From assembly GCF_002443255.2 (NCBI RefSeq), contig NW_019211455.1, positions 57,965,164-58,029,163 on the forward strand: a stretch of 64,000 nt of DNA. Reading direction: 5' to 3'. The notes beneath the pieces are model-generated. The model was not told where the DNA came from. It was given only the letters and a program-made list of their open reading frames with translations, and made no database searches. Positions 30,201 through 41,936 of the stretch are shown in pieces; position 1 is the stretch's first letter, and every line of letters starts with the position of its first letter. The translations under genes and the position numbers were made by a program. The stretch is from Varroa destructor (lineage: Eukaryota > Arthropoda > Arachnida > Mesostigmata > Varroidae).

Positions 30201-33200
30201 CAGTAGGTTACGATAGGACAAGCACTGTAGGAACAGAAAATGAGCCTAGCGAGAAGGTGTCAATGTCCAAATCCGATATGAAAGCAGACAGAAAGCCTCC
30301 CCGTATGATTCTTACATCCAACTTTGGCCTGCTAGCAGTCGCGCCTTACACATGGCTGTACCCCCTCCCCCCCCCCCTTCTCTGTCCTTCTGTTTCGCAT
30401 AGAAGGTTCACACAGACGAAAGACCGGCGATATATCAGTTCCAACGACGATATAGTGCACCATGGAAATAGAGCAACAACACTCCGAAAACGATAGAGCT
30501 GAAAACAGCAACGCCCCCTAGTGACTGCTCAGAGAGTCGTAAGAACAATATCTATCTATTACAATGCCATCAGTGGAAATCAGCACCACTAGCCCAAAGA
30601 GAGAGAGGGAGAGGCAGGGAAAGAAACAAGCCTCTGAATGTCCTGTTTGTATCCTATTTTCGCTTCAAATATCGATACGATGCAACGTCAAAGTGGCGAA
30701 TCATCCGTACAATATTGCGCCCCGACAAAAAGATGCAAACTTTTCTACGATTCTTTTTGTAGCAGATCTAGTCAGAACATTTTGTAACGTATAATATTAG
30801 TTCTATGAATACATATCTTCTAATATCATTAGTCACTCAGGCCAGAATTGGCCTAACAGAGGGCTATGCTTTAGCTAAAAAAAACAATCGTGCCGCGATA
30901 ACGCCTGTAACTCCATAAGGATTAGCTGTACTTCATCTTTGTTACGGCTATCATCACTGATAAACTCTCTCGAACTGTAGTTTGGTGCATGGACATCGGC
31001 GAATGCGACCGCGTCACAAAAGCATTTGTATGCTAATCCATTACGCGCATGATTTTTTTTGGCAATATCAAAATAGTTTTGCTTGCTTCAGAAGCAAAAT
31101 GTTGCTTGTCCAAAAGTCCCGTCACACGGTTGTGTAGGTCTACTACGGTATCCTACTACTGGGTTGATTAGTTCAGCTTGAAGGGCGTTCTGCTGCCCGA
31201 GGGCTGTGCGTGAGTGGTTGATGAGAAAATTAAAGGGTGCCACATCGCTGGCAGACAGATCTAATCAGACAAAAGCCAACTGATATATAGTGATGATGGA
31301 GGCGAAGAAAAGAGTGCATGCTCTTAGAAATTCACGGATAGACTCTTCGCTCTGACTCTCCGTGTGGCGTCCAGCTCTCAACAAAGTGAAATCCTGGTGA
31401 TGCCGATGCTCCCTCGTTTCTTGATGCCTCCTAGGCGCAGTTTCACTTAATATGAATGAAAACGACGATGACAGTCAGCGTTAATATCCGACGGGGTTAA
31501 AAGAGAGGGAAGATACAGTGGGGTTTTCAAATAGATACGAACCCCAATTTCTTGAAGAATTTCAACACATTAGCCGTGACCGTCTCAAATACGAAACACA
31601 TTAGTCCGGAAGAAGAATCACGGTATGACAGTTGGTCGCCGGAGCTGTCGCTGCTAAAGCTTTGTCTTTGCCCGTTCCTGACTCATTTATAGAACTTTCT
31701 TGAACATCTCCTTCTATGTGTTTGCCACATAGCGTTGACTCGTACCTTTTTCATAACTTGTTCTTCTACCTTGAATTCACTTCAAGTCACTTCAAAGCAC
31801 AAGGTACACGTAGTGAATGTTTATTGCAAAGATGTTTGTCTAGCCTATCCTGAGTGAACACCTTTGGTACAGGGTCTGCTGAGTAGTAATTATGCGCTTG
31901 CTTAATAGGGGGCGTCTTAATGAGACGTTAATTGCGTCCCTTGGATCCTTTGCGCACACATCCCGTTTTGACCCCAGGCAGACGCTGTTCCTAAAAGTAG
32001 CCACCATAGACGATAGATTTCTGTCTATTTCAGTGTCTGCCTGTGTGCGTTTTTTTCTCTGCTGTGGTCGTCTGGGCACATTCGCTAGATGTCTGAGAGC
32101 TGTCACTAGTCACCCTTGCGTGATTGCTCCCATTACGTAGACGCACATCTGCGTGAATATGTGGGATATAGCGCTATGAAAACTAGTGGGCCCAGGACAG
32201 TCCACGTAGCATCGAAATAACCCGTGAATGAGCTGCGGTGAAAATGGGCTGTTCCTAGATCTTCTGCGGCGATTGCTTGCATCAGTGCGGCGCTGGACTA
32301 CGATGGCGTATGCAAATCCAATTAATTGAGGAGTTCCTACAATGTGACGGTTCATTCTTAATAAACAAGTCCCTCAGTTGTGGTAACAGCATCGATCAAA
32401 TGCAATAACGGCTATATTGGTGCTACAAGTCATAGCAAATTTTGGTTATGCTAATGAAAGTCAAAATCAAAACTTGATCCGCAGGGCAGTCAACTGCCAC
32501 CTTATTAGCAATTTTTTTATTTTAACAAATGAACCGTTCCTCGATTATGTGTATTTCTTAAACTAAGGCGTCTCTTATTTGTACTTTCCTAGCGTGTCCT
32601 AACATGAATTAGAAAATATCGCCTACGTCTAACATCTTTTCCTGCTTCCATCTACGCATCTAGTTCGGCTATCATTTTCTATCGTATCACTGCTCTATTC
32701 TCTTAATAGTCCAACCAGAAGGCGTTCTTGATTGGCCGTCCCTTAAGTAGTACAACCCAGGTTGCTGGGCATCTACCGCCGCTAACACGAGACACGGGGG
32801 TCACAGCTGCTGCAATGCCGCGCTATGGCTAGCCGTGTGCTCGCTCCTATACTACACAATATTACAACATTGGTGGTGCGGTGTAGTACTGCTAAACGAC
32901 GGAGTTTCAAGAAGACGAACGAACACGGACGGATGGAAAAATGGAAGGATCTAATTATGTGAGTGACTGGGAGGGTGGCCATGGAAGATAGGAAACGAGT
33001 AAGACTATCGCAAGAATAGGATGAAAGGGGAGGGGGAAAAGTAGAGGCGGTAAACGCAAGCGAATGCGCGTTCGGGAGCCGAAAGAGGCTGTGCTGGCTG
33101 AGCTGCTAGATCCGGAGGGTTGCTTCGGGACCCCAACAGCTGGCTCTGAGCTGAGCTACTAGCTGGGAACGACGGCGCTGGCCCGTCAGTCCGAAGAGGC

Positions 33201-34799
33201 AGCAGGCGCTGGGAAGCTCTATTGATGCTACGGAGGCTGAGGGGTAGAAGAAATGATTTCGGAAGTCGAATCCGAAGAGAATGGCAGACGCGAGGGAAAG
33301 GAGGCTGTCGAAACTCAGGGACCTCGTTGTCGCGCACGTTGCTGCGCGGAAGGGGACCTTAGCCTGGCACAAAAGCTGTCGTTAAGGCAAGCAGGCAATG
33401 TCAACAAAGCTGGGCTATTCTTTAGCTGTGTCCGTGCGCGTGGTCGGTTCGTCGGTCGTCTTAATTAATTTTTTGGGGAGTGTCGCGAAGCGGCAAACAG
33501 GAAAATTGCGCATGGACCAACAACAGCGGCAGTATGACGCACGTGCTCGCGCTAAAGCACAATAAGAAAAAGGCAAACGAAGGGTAAAAGTGGCAAGAGG
33601 TGCCGCTGCTAGTATTACGACTACTGCTACTACCATCTCTAGTGTATACTATGAGGGTATTCGTAATAAGAGCAAGCAGGGGGATAAACTCAAGGCAAAA
33701 ACTGGACACTTTCGAAGCCTCGTTTGTTCCGCCATCTAGGAGGTGGTTGAAATGCGTGTTGGTGCAAAGATGTATAGGGCCCGTTTACGCAAGACAAATT
33801 GCGAATTAGTAGAAGGATACGTGCAACTACCCCAGTGTGTAAGTGCATATGACTTACAAACTTGCGTCTATCTCACGTCGGGGAGATCTGAACGTCGGAG
33901 CAGTCTTCGGGACAAACGATCTATAAGCTAGCCGAAAAGAACTTCCGCGGAAAATTTCACGGAATCTGAATAATACAAGGTTTATATAATTATCAAAATG
34001 TATTAGATCAAATAGAGGACCAAGAATACATAAAATATAGCACTAAAGGACGCGGGGACATGACTATTGTCAGTATTATTAATTATGCTTTGTTAACCTA
34101 ACAAAAATCTCATTGAACTATTATATGATCTTATTGAAAGGAACAAACAAATGAAAAATTAAGACACAGTAATTAGTAAAATTAGCACTAGGAATATACG
34201 GGCTTGTCAAGCATGTATTCCGCACATATTTTTAAGTAGAATTTGTCTTTATATTTGGGATCAGGGCTCGCTGCTTCCCAGTTTCTTAGTGTACACAAAT
34301 GTATACAATAAAATGCTTTTGAGTATTCTCGTAATGAGTCGTCCGCCTCTGCGATCTACTCGATGAGTCGGAAACAAAAATAAAGAGCGCTATAGTCAGA
34401 CAGAATAAGACTTGTTATTCCCTCGCGTCCTCAATGTTCTTATATTACTTATCCAACCTTTAAAAAATATTGCAAAGGCTGTGTATGTTATCTCCAGCTC
34501 ATCATACGCCGGCCCAACGGTTCATTCTGTCGATTTGGAGCGCCGAATTTCTTCCTCGAATAATCCAGATGTGAAAGATCATGTTGGCCATTATGCGTTA
34601 CCTGGTCAAGATCTTCGTGCTTCATAAGTATATATGACAGCTCCTAGCTGAGTCTCTACTTGGAAAACGGCAACCAACTTTAAGAAATAAATGCTTCTTG
34701 ACGCCTGCCGGTGGTTTTTTTTTAGAGATATAGCTTCGTTTGTAGGGATAAAGGGTCTGAGCACACGACAGGACTGAATTGATTATATTCAATATAATT
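24300..34799. other. Gene-poor stretch, mostly GC-richer islands
   Basis: No supported gene. Overlapping minus frames at 29027-29867 (146 and 164 codons) lie in GC-rich sequence and show no family pattern. A clean donor, ATG|GTGAGTGGG at 25761, could end a noncoding exon. The stretch probably belongs to the LMO regulatory region or its 5' introns. Confidence 0.45.
30359..30378. repeat. Poly-C tract
   Basis: Almost pure cytosine with one T interruption. Such a G-run on the minus strand could form a quadruplex-like structure. Confidence 0.8.
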
Positions 34800-36200
34800 C
34801 GCTCCTCATACATTTTATATGTCTAGTAGAGTTGGCAAACTTATTTTTCAAATCCTCTTCCTTATATATGTAATCATCTGTAGCATTCAGGTACTTTATG
34901 TAAATTGCATTACTTTTGGTAGCAGTACGTTAGCTGTTTTCAGTGACCGTACTACAACAACCCGAAGATCTTCAGTTGTCTTCGAAGCTATGCTACTGCC
35001 GTGGTTGCTAGGGGGTCACCCCTTGTTAGATCGAGATGCACCTTTTCTTGTTGAGGGCCATCTTGTTGATAGGCTACGCTGCAAGACTTTCGTTGAAGGA
35101 AATTTCTTTCATCGCTCTCTTTGTGTGTATCAATATATGATTTTGTCTTTCGTTACACTGCGTGTTCATGTTGTGTCTTCCGTCCTGGAATCGCAGTCGC
35201 TGTCATTTCACGTCGGCTCTCCTGAGATCCGCTACACGGGCAAGGGGATGTATCTGCAACTTTCCAACGAGAGCTTGGAGCTTTTTGTTCCCTGCCAGAA
35301 TCTCAACTACTCGTTCTGCTTTGGGTTTTCGGCTTTATTCCATTGTTCGGGTATTTCAAATTACTCCACATTTGCAGAAATTCTCCTAAATAACCTTCGA
35401 CATACCGGTAAAGTATAAGTCACACCAAAACTGTGCAAGTTGGCTTTGTACGTTTTTCTCTCCCTGCTTGCCCTGCTGGCTGGCTGGCTGGCTGCCCTCC
35501 CACCCGCCTGCATAGGCGTATTTACCTCGTTTCATGTTGTAATGACTTCATCAAAAGCCTATTGACTGCTGACACCGGGCGGAATTCGTCTTTGTTACTC
35601 TGTATCTATGCTTCTATTGTATTTTCTTCACGTCGCACCGATTTGCACCCGACTCTTCATGCTATTTTGAACATTATGCGCGAACGCGTACTTCGATAAA
35701 TTTCTCAGCATTTGGTTGGTGTTTAGCTGACGTTATTTTGTTTTCTAGATTTCTTTTTTACCTCCAGTTTGCCCCTTTTTTCCACTCATTGTTCTTAGCT
35801 GCTCAATCCAGGGCGATCATTTTTAGCAGAAAGCATTTGCGCGAGCATTTTGCAATCGCGTTTACATCGTCGTTGGCTGGATTCTTTCCTCGGACGCCCA
35901 TGTAACCGATGCTTCTTGGCCTTTTTGGACCTGTGTACGTGCCATTAGTTGGTGACGTGTCTCGGCAACCGATGCGGCTACTTCGGAGCTCCTTGTCCAA
36001 CTCTTGTCATATTGATTCATGTCGACTTCGCTTTAACTTCATGCTGAACGACGATTTCCACGGCCGCTGGGATGAGTGCTAACGAGGGTTGCTGTTGATG
36101 TCTTGATATTCATCACGGTACTGTTGTTTTTGTTTATAACTAGCAACTATCTATATTTGTAATTTAATAAAAAAAAATGTAAACAAGAAAGTGTTTTTCG
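34800..36200. other. Patch with a 199-codon open frame; status unclear
   Basis: The + strand from 34819 to 35418 is open for 199 codons, the longest frame in the window. It begins with a hydrophobic segment (ILFLIYVIICSIQVLYV) but the rest matches no family I know. The opposite strand near 35.9 kb holds a tachykinin-like motif. AATAAA followed by a run of A occurs near 36166 on +. This may be a lineage-specific gene, an old retrocopy or chance. Confidence 0.25.
35475..35494. repeat. (CTGG)n microsatellite
   Basis: Five tandem CTGG/GGCT units within a GC-richer patch. Confidence 0.8.
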
Positions 36201-37129
36201 TAAATAGCAAAAACAAACAGGAGCCAAGTGAGGATCATATGTAGCCGAGGGGATCCTAATAGTCGAAGACATTTATGTTCCTTTTCCCTTGATATTTGTA
36301 TTTTGACATAAATTAATATAATCATAGTGATCGTCGCCTTTATACTCAGCGTCTAGTCGATTCATCGATACTGTTATGTTAAACGAGAGCCGAATCCGAA
36401 ACAAATTCAGATTCAGAGGAAGCTAGATATGCATGCTCCCATATAGCGATAGCGTTTTAGTCCGCTCCCTGCGCGTTCACAACTATCGGATATCGCTGGT
36501 AATTTTTTTCAAATCTACAGTATGTAAATAGCAATTTTTTATTTTCTTAAGTGTTCTTGATTAAAGCTATTGTTACAATTAGTGGTACAGTAATACCAAC
36601 TATATAAATCTGCATCAATACTTCCTTTTGTTATTTACGTTGATTTTATAGATTAGGCGGGTGGTCGTCTGCAAGCAGCTCGTACGACCAAACCAAACGG
36701 AGTGAATAGTTATCCTCTTAGGGGCTGTCCGGGAACACGTACTTAAATAGGCGGCTAAAACACCGCCTGGGCATCAGTCGATATCAAGATCTATAAGTGA
36801 CCATACGGGATTCCACTGCAGTAGCTCATACATTATCAATATCATAACAGATAACTGTTCGAGACGAACTGGATCTATCCACTTATAAATATATCTCCAC
36901 ATCTCCAGGTCGGATCGTCTTACGAAAAGGAGGATATCATTGCTTAGATCGGCTACCGTCGTATCGAAACACTCCAGAAGCGGACCAAAGATTATAGAGA
37001 AAAAAAGAGAGCGAGAAGGAAGGTCCGAACAAGGTGAGCCTGAAGCCAAGTAGACGAAGATCTTGAAAAATATTCGGAAAGCCGGAAATCGCTTGTGCGG
37101 AAAACGGAACAGTTGGTCTACTGATAGGC
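36201..37129. other. Sequence immediately upstream of the LMO first coding exon
   Basis: AT-rich up to about 36650, then more balanced. A 121-codon minus-strand frame (37139-36774) faces away from the LMO exon but shows no domain or splice support; I treat it as chance. Likely holds proximal regulatory DNA or 5' UTR. Confidence 0.4.
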
Positions 37130-37379
37130 GCATCGCCACCGGTGCCGGGGTCTCCTGGAGGCGAGACTGGTGCTAAAATCTGGTGGCGCCGCGATTTAGC
37201 GCGCCCCGGCTTTCAGTCGTCTATGGAAGTTTGTCGCTTGGAGGCACGGAGCGTCTCAGTGTCCAGCTTCAGGGGATCTGCAAGCACTGCCGTGACGCTC
37301 TTCACCAAAAGGAGTACGAACGGTAGCATCGATCAGATGAGCGGGGTTGGGACGGGAACGACGTTCGGTGCGCCGTCGG
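37130..37379 (+). promoter_or_regulatory. GC/CpG-rich first coding exon region of the LMO gene, possible promoter
   Basis: This stretch is clearly richer in G, C and CpG than its flanks and contains the LMO start codon. Positions 37213-37218 read TCAGTC, a match to the arthropod initiator, eight bases before ATG 37223. The same bases form a possible splice acceptor (CTTTCAG ending at 37216), so this is either an internal promoter or the acceptor of an exon fed by distant 5' exons. I see no clear TATA box. The exon ends in a strong donor, GTAAGTGAG at 37380. Confidence 0.4.
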
Positions 37380-40300
37380 GTAAGTGAGTCTTCGTAGAAG
37401 CGAATTTTTTCTGATCTACAGATACATGTTAGTAGCGACTGTCTATATAAACATTACATACATGTCACGGAACAAAATATAATGCGCCTGGTTATGCGAT
37501 GGCTTTTGCCCAATGTTTTCGCATGAGCTGATTCAGTGTTTCAATATTTAGGCGAAACACCCTGTAGCAATCCTCGTTAAAGACTCTCTGTTACTTGTTG
37601 GAAATTGTGTCCTTATTATATATATATATATATTTATAAACTTTTATAGCTTTCATTTACATGATGCTTACACTTGTTTATATAAGACAAGGCACCTGAA
37701 GGCATGCGAAGTCTTAAATATGAAGCATGTGTATAAAAGTAATGTAATATAAAAAAGATTATTCTGACGTCGCTGCTAATCTCTTGGCTCTGTATTTCAG
37801 GCGATGAACTTCGGTGTACGGGTTGTCAAAATCCGATTAGAGAAAGGTAAAAATAGTCTATGTTCATAACATAATAGTTCATAGCAATTTTTTTTTTTTT
37901 TTTTTATGCTAATCTTCACCTATATACGCGTATAGAGCTGTCAGAGAATAGTTTGCAGATTCGTTGCCATGGTCTGAGCAGATCACTTCCGTTGATCAGC
38001 CTGCTCTTGGATCTGTAGTAAGCAGTTAACGGAAGTAATGATCGATTAATAACCTACTGCGCAATAGAAGCAAATAATTCAATCAATTGTATTAACCCAG
38101 TTTTTAACCCAGAATAACACCTAGTAGTTATTCTGAGTTAATGTTTTGTATTTCCGATACCCTCAGGTACCTTCTAAGAGCTTTAGAGCAATTTTGGCAT
38201 GAAGACTGCCTAAAATGCGCCTGCTGCGAATGCCGGCTAGGAGAGGTAGGAAGTACGTTATACACGAAAAGCAATCTGATTCTCTGCAAAAGGGACTATT
38301 TACGGTGAGTATCCATTATAGGCTCGTGCAGATTTCGTGTCTAATTAGTCACATTTCCAAGGTCACTGTTCGAGCCAGCAGGTTTGATTTCCATTCCCTT
38401 TTCCCCATTCCTCCAACGTTCGATTCCCTTCGGAGATGTATTGACAAAATACAGGCTAAACGAACTTATAGTATTCTCCTATTGAATCGCTAGATTCGGT
38501 TCTGTTCTTGGACGAGGTAACGGTACCAGATGATAGCCGTTAACTTCGCATATAGGAAATTTGCATCAAGCTTGATCTTTATTTTCTATGCTAACAGGAC
38601 GCGCATATAAGCATTTGAGGAAGTGTTCTAAATACAATGTTCCGGCGTTGACTGGTTATTGCCAGCGTGCCACGGGCAAGAAGTGATTAATTAAGATATT
38701 TGTGACTTGTACTGTTTTGGCCATTCACTTAGGTTGTTTGGAGCTACAGGTCACTGCTGTGCCTGTGAAAAGGGAATTCCAGCATTCGAAATGGTGATGC
38801 GGGTAAAGGGTAACGTGTACCACCTTGACTGTTTCGCCTGTCAACATTGCAACCACAGGTAAGCCGCTTTCGTTTTAGTTTTATAGGCCAGCCGCGTACT
38901 TTAGCGTTTTGTTTGTGTGAAAAAATGCTTAATATACACCTAGTAGCATGAGTTAGTCGTATATAATCTACTATATGCTTCTGAACGGCCAGTAGGCTAT
39001 ATAACGTAGATATGGAAACCTCATCTTAAAGAGATATCTGCAGGTATACTTGGCCGTGATGAAGTTCAATGATGGAAACAAGACATGCCTGAAAGAAGTT
39101 AGCCTTACTTTGAAAATATAAAAAACCTTCCCATAGCCTTTAATGTAAACCCGAGCAAAGGTTGCTTTTTTGGGTATTTTTATCAATTTAGAAGATATAG
39201 AAGATTTATCAAAAAGATTTATATATTCCTATGTAAAAGCGTCTTAGTTCTTCAAACTCTATCCGAAATTGTATTTTGCATTTTCGTACATAGGGTTAAA
39301 TATGGTGCTCTATGTAATTTGTTTGCATGCTCCAGGAAGCAGTTGAAAATTTCTTTGAAAATATCGGCCTGCTCATAATGCCCACCTCGTTCATTTTTTC
39401 GGGCTATCTAATACCTATTTAGGTACATTTTTTAATGACTACGACCTAATATAGGGGTATTTTAATTATGGACAATGAATGGCCGGACGCAGTAGGCTTA
39501 CCAAAAACACAGAATCTGCAAAGGCAGTCGTAATGAATAACGAAGTCAATAATTTTACGATATGATTGTAAAAAACTTCAGACCTTCAGGGTTCAGATCT
39601 TAGTTTTCAGTCGACCAAGCTCCAAACTCGTTTCTGGTTAGACGAAGAAAGCTCATAACGTAGAATCCGGTATGTAGACACACGCACGGATCATGCGCGA
39701 AAAATTAATTAAAAGAATCCAGCGACTGGGTATTTGTAAAAAAGGATGGTCGTATATTATTCACACGCATCAGCTTGTTGAGTAGCGGCAGCAGGTCGGT
39801 CCCGATAACTTAAAAGAAACTTCGGACTAACCCTCAACTTTAGACGTAAAATTATATCTCATTGTTATCGCTAATTGTGCACGTCACGAACCAAACAGAT
39901 TACTAGGAATCGTGATAGCTGAAGGTACGATAATAATAACTATCACTATCATCATATAGCAGTAATGATGGCGCACTCGAATCGTGAAGTTCGTAGTGTT
40001 TCATGTAATTAACTATCTTGTTTTGCTTAGGCTGCCAGCTTCGATATGATATTAATTAAGGAGGTAAGAAAGAAAGAAAGAAAGAAAGAGGGTCGAACAT
40101 CTCTCCCCCATGGCTCTGCAATTTCCTCATCCCTCTCTGTCTCCATTTTGCTCTCCCGATGAACTGCTCCCGATAGACGGCAGCCAGGCCCCAGAATGGC
40201 CCCTGTTGGTCGATCAAGGACCGCTTGGGTTTCTGTCTCTTGATGTACCGAGCGAACTCTGCAGGTTTCTTCGTCGTCCTAGCCGAAGCAAACGAGCAGC

Positions 40301-41413
40301 GAGTGTCCCCATACCACAGACGTCCCGTTCAGCTCCTGAAGCTCCGTCCTCGGCCCGGTCGAAGAGTCAAGTGTAGAGGGTACTGTGAGAGTTCTTTTCG
40401 TCTTTGCCGTATGATTAATTAGTACAATGACGAAAGAAGGACACATAGTAGATGGAAACCCTGGCCCTTGTTCCCAGTCGAGTTTCCTTTTTTTGCCTGG
40501 CGTCTTCACCAGCTCTCGCTGCTTCGACTTCTTTTCGTTATTCTGCTTCGTGGCTCGCCGCTGGCAGTTGGTTGGTCGGTCGGTCGGTCGGTCGGTCGGT
40601 CGGTCGATTGGTTGAAAGCCTATGACCCAATGAACGGAAGCATTGCAAAAATATAGAGGAGTCCTCGTTAGGGAGTCGTTAGTGTAGAGGAAATTTTCTA
40701 ATTATTCGGCTAAATGCGACGGCAACAAAGGAGACGCTGCTGACAACAGCAGCAGCAGTAACAACAACAATCGCTGACAACAAAACGGCAGCAACAGCAG
40801 CAACTGTTCCTTTACTGCCTCATGTTCATCTCATTTGGCTGAAAGTGAACTAAAGAAGCAAAATTCACGACATCTACTTTATTAATTTCTCGAAGTAAGG
40901 GTTATAGTAGCAGTTCGTATGTTCTAACATGTCATAACCGCCATTTCAACTCGTAATCGTACGAAGACGTTTATGATATAACCTATATCCATGTGAAGAA
41001 TTATTTAAAGCAACGGCTCAGCGATATAGCTAAAAATGGAATAATTTTAGTGTTTAAATCGAAATATTATTATTTAAAGTAACTTCTGTACAGGTAGGAG
41101 CAAGACACGATGCCGGAATTAGCCCTGAAGATAATTCGATTATACCCAATCATAAGGATCCCGATTATGAATGACACCGGCGAATGCCTTTACTTGTGAA
41201 TACTCTTTGACACTTAGCGTCAAGCTTACTGACCCGAAGATTTCTGTGATGTAATTATCGTGTTTCAGGTTTTGCGTTGGGGATCGATTTTTTTTACATG
41301 AGAACAGAATCCTCTGCGAAGCTGATTATGAAACAGTCCGTCGACATTCGACGTCCAACTCCCCACGGTTCGTAAAACTACTGTCGGAAAAACAGTCAGA
41401 CCTATTGCAGTGA
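37223..41413 (+). CDS. Bx: LIM-domain-only protein (LMO/Beadex type), five coding exons
   Basis: LMO proteins are nuclear adaptors made of two LIM domains. They bind LDB/Chip and compete with LIM-homeodomain factors, as fly Beadex does for Apterous. Exons by splice site and phase: 37223-37379, 37801-37846, 38167-38304, 38733-38858, 41269-41413. Every junction is GT-AG and in frame, giving 203 residues. LIM1 spans about residues 58-111: CTGC, then [13 protein letters not shown], closing CKRD. LIM2 spans about 122-175: [15 protein letters not shown], closing CEAD. All zinc ligands are present. [20 protein letters not shown] and RFCVGDRF are signatures of the Beadex/LMO1-3 branch rather than LMO4. 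The N-terminal 53 residues and the short tail from about 176 are not conserved as far as I can tell. The start at 37223 is the first ATG after an AG in the first exon; ATG 37338 in the same frame is an alternative. Upstream noncoding exons are likely. Very sure of the family. Confidence 0.95.
37616..37634. repeat. (TA)n microsatellite in LMO intron 1
   Basis: Alternating TA run between LMO exons 1 and 2. Confidence 0.8.
37888..37905. repeat. Poly-T tract in LMO intron 2
   Basis: Eighteen consecutive T shortly after the donor of the 46-base exon 2. It is too far from the next acceptor (38166) to be its polypyrimidine tract. Confidence 0.85.
38105..38141. repeat. Imperfect inverted repeat in an LMO intron
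   Basis: AACCCAGAATAAC, eight-base loop, GTTATTCTGAGTT, with one mismatch in the 13-base arms. It ends 25 bases before the acceptor of LMO exon 3, so a stem here could affect that acceptor. Confidence 0.6.
40066..40090. repeat. (AAAG)n microsatellite in LMO intron 4
   Basis: Six AAAG/GAAA units in the 2.4 kb last intron, at the left border of a GC-richer stretch (about 40090-40620). Confidence 0.9.
40574..40605. repeat. (GGTC)n microsatellite in LMO intron 4
   Basis: Eight perfect GGTC units. It closes the GC-rich stretch that begins at the AAAG repeat. Confidence 0.9.
40742..40805. repeat. CAG/CAA-rich repeat in LMO intron 4
   Basis: Interrupted CAG and CAA triplets. It could code glutamine/asparagine runs, but no splice-supported exon contains it. 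Confidence 0.7.
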
Positions 41414-41556
41414 AAAGAAAAAGAATCAGCCTTTAAGTGGAAAGAAAAGCAGAACAGCAGATGCTGTTAAAGAGTACACCAACACATTTCTTAACCTACT
41501 TTTTTAACGGTCTGTTGGGATTCTACTATAGGTCAACGCTTTCTTTGTTTGTATAT

Positions 41557-41562
41557 AATAAA
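41557..41562 (+). terminator. Candidate polyadenylation signal of the LMO gene
   Basis: AATAAA lies 144 bases after the LMO stop codon. Further AATAAA hexamers occur at 41807 and 42048, so alternative 3' ends are possible. In flies the Beadex 3' UTR carries negative regulatory sites, so which site is used could matter. Confidence 0.5.
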
Positions 41563-41911
41563 CAGTATTTTCTTCTAGGTCCTACTAAGGACTGAAAAGT
41601 TTCAAGCAGTATAATTTTCGCACGCAGTCGAAATATATACCAGTACTCTATATATACACTGTGATTTTTGTAATACCTAATCATCAATTGTATTTTTAAT
41701 TAATATTTATATAATTAATATCTCAGGTTACCGTTAGCCACCCTTCAGCAACACAATAAGCCAAGCAGTGTGGAGGTACCTTGTGACAGCGTTTACGACT
41801 CCAGATAATAAATGGTAGCTTCTAACCTCAATCAAGGCCATTTCCGCTATTGCAAATGGGTTGGTATTATAACGTCTGCAGTTTATGCAGTTTTCAGTGA
41901 GATTTAAGATT

Positions 41912-41936
41912 ATTTATAAAGGAATTCCTTATAAAT
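41912..41936. repeat. Near-perfect AT-rich palindrome centred on GGAATTCC
   Basis: ATTTATAA, one extra A, GGAATTCC, TTATAAAT. It is symmetrical apart from the single unpaired A. It lies 0.5 kb beyond the LMO stop codon, possibly within a long 3' UTR. Confidence 0.7.

Noticed and set aside
36774..37139. 121-codon minus frame beside the LMO first exon
   Set aside because: No recognisable domain or splice support; its length is within chance expectation.
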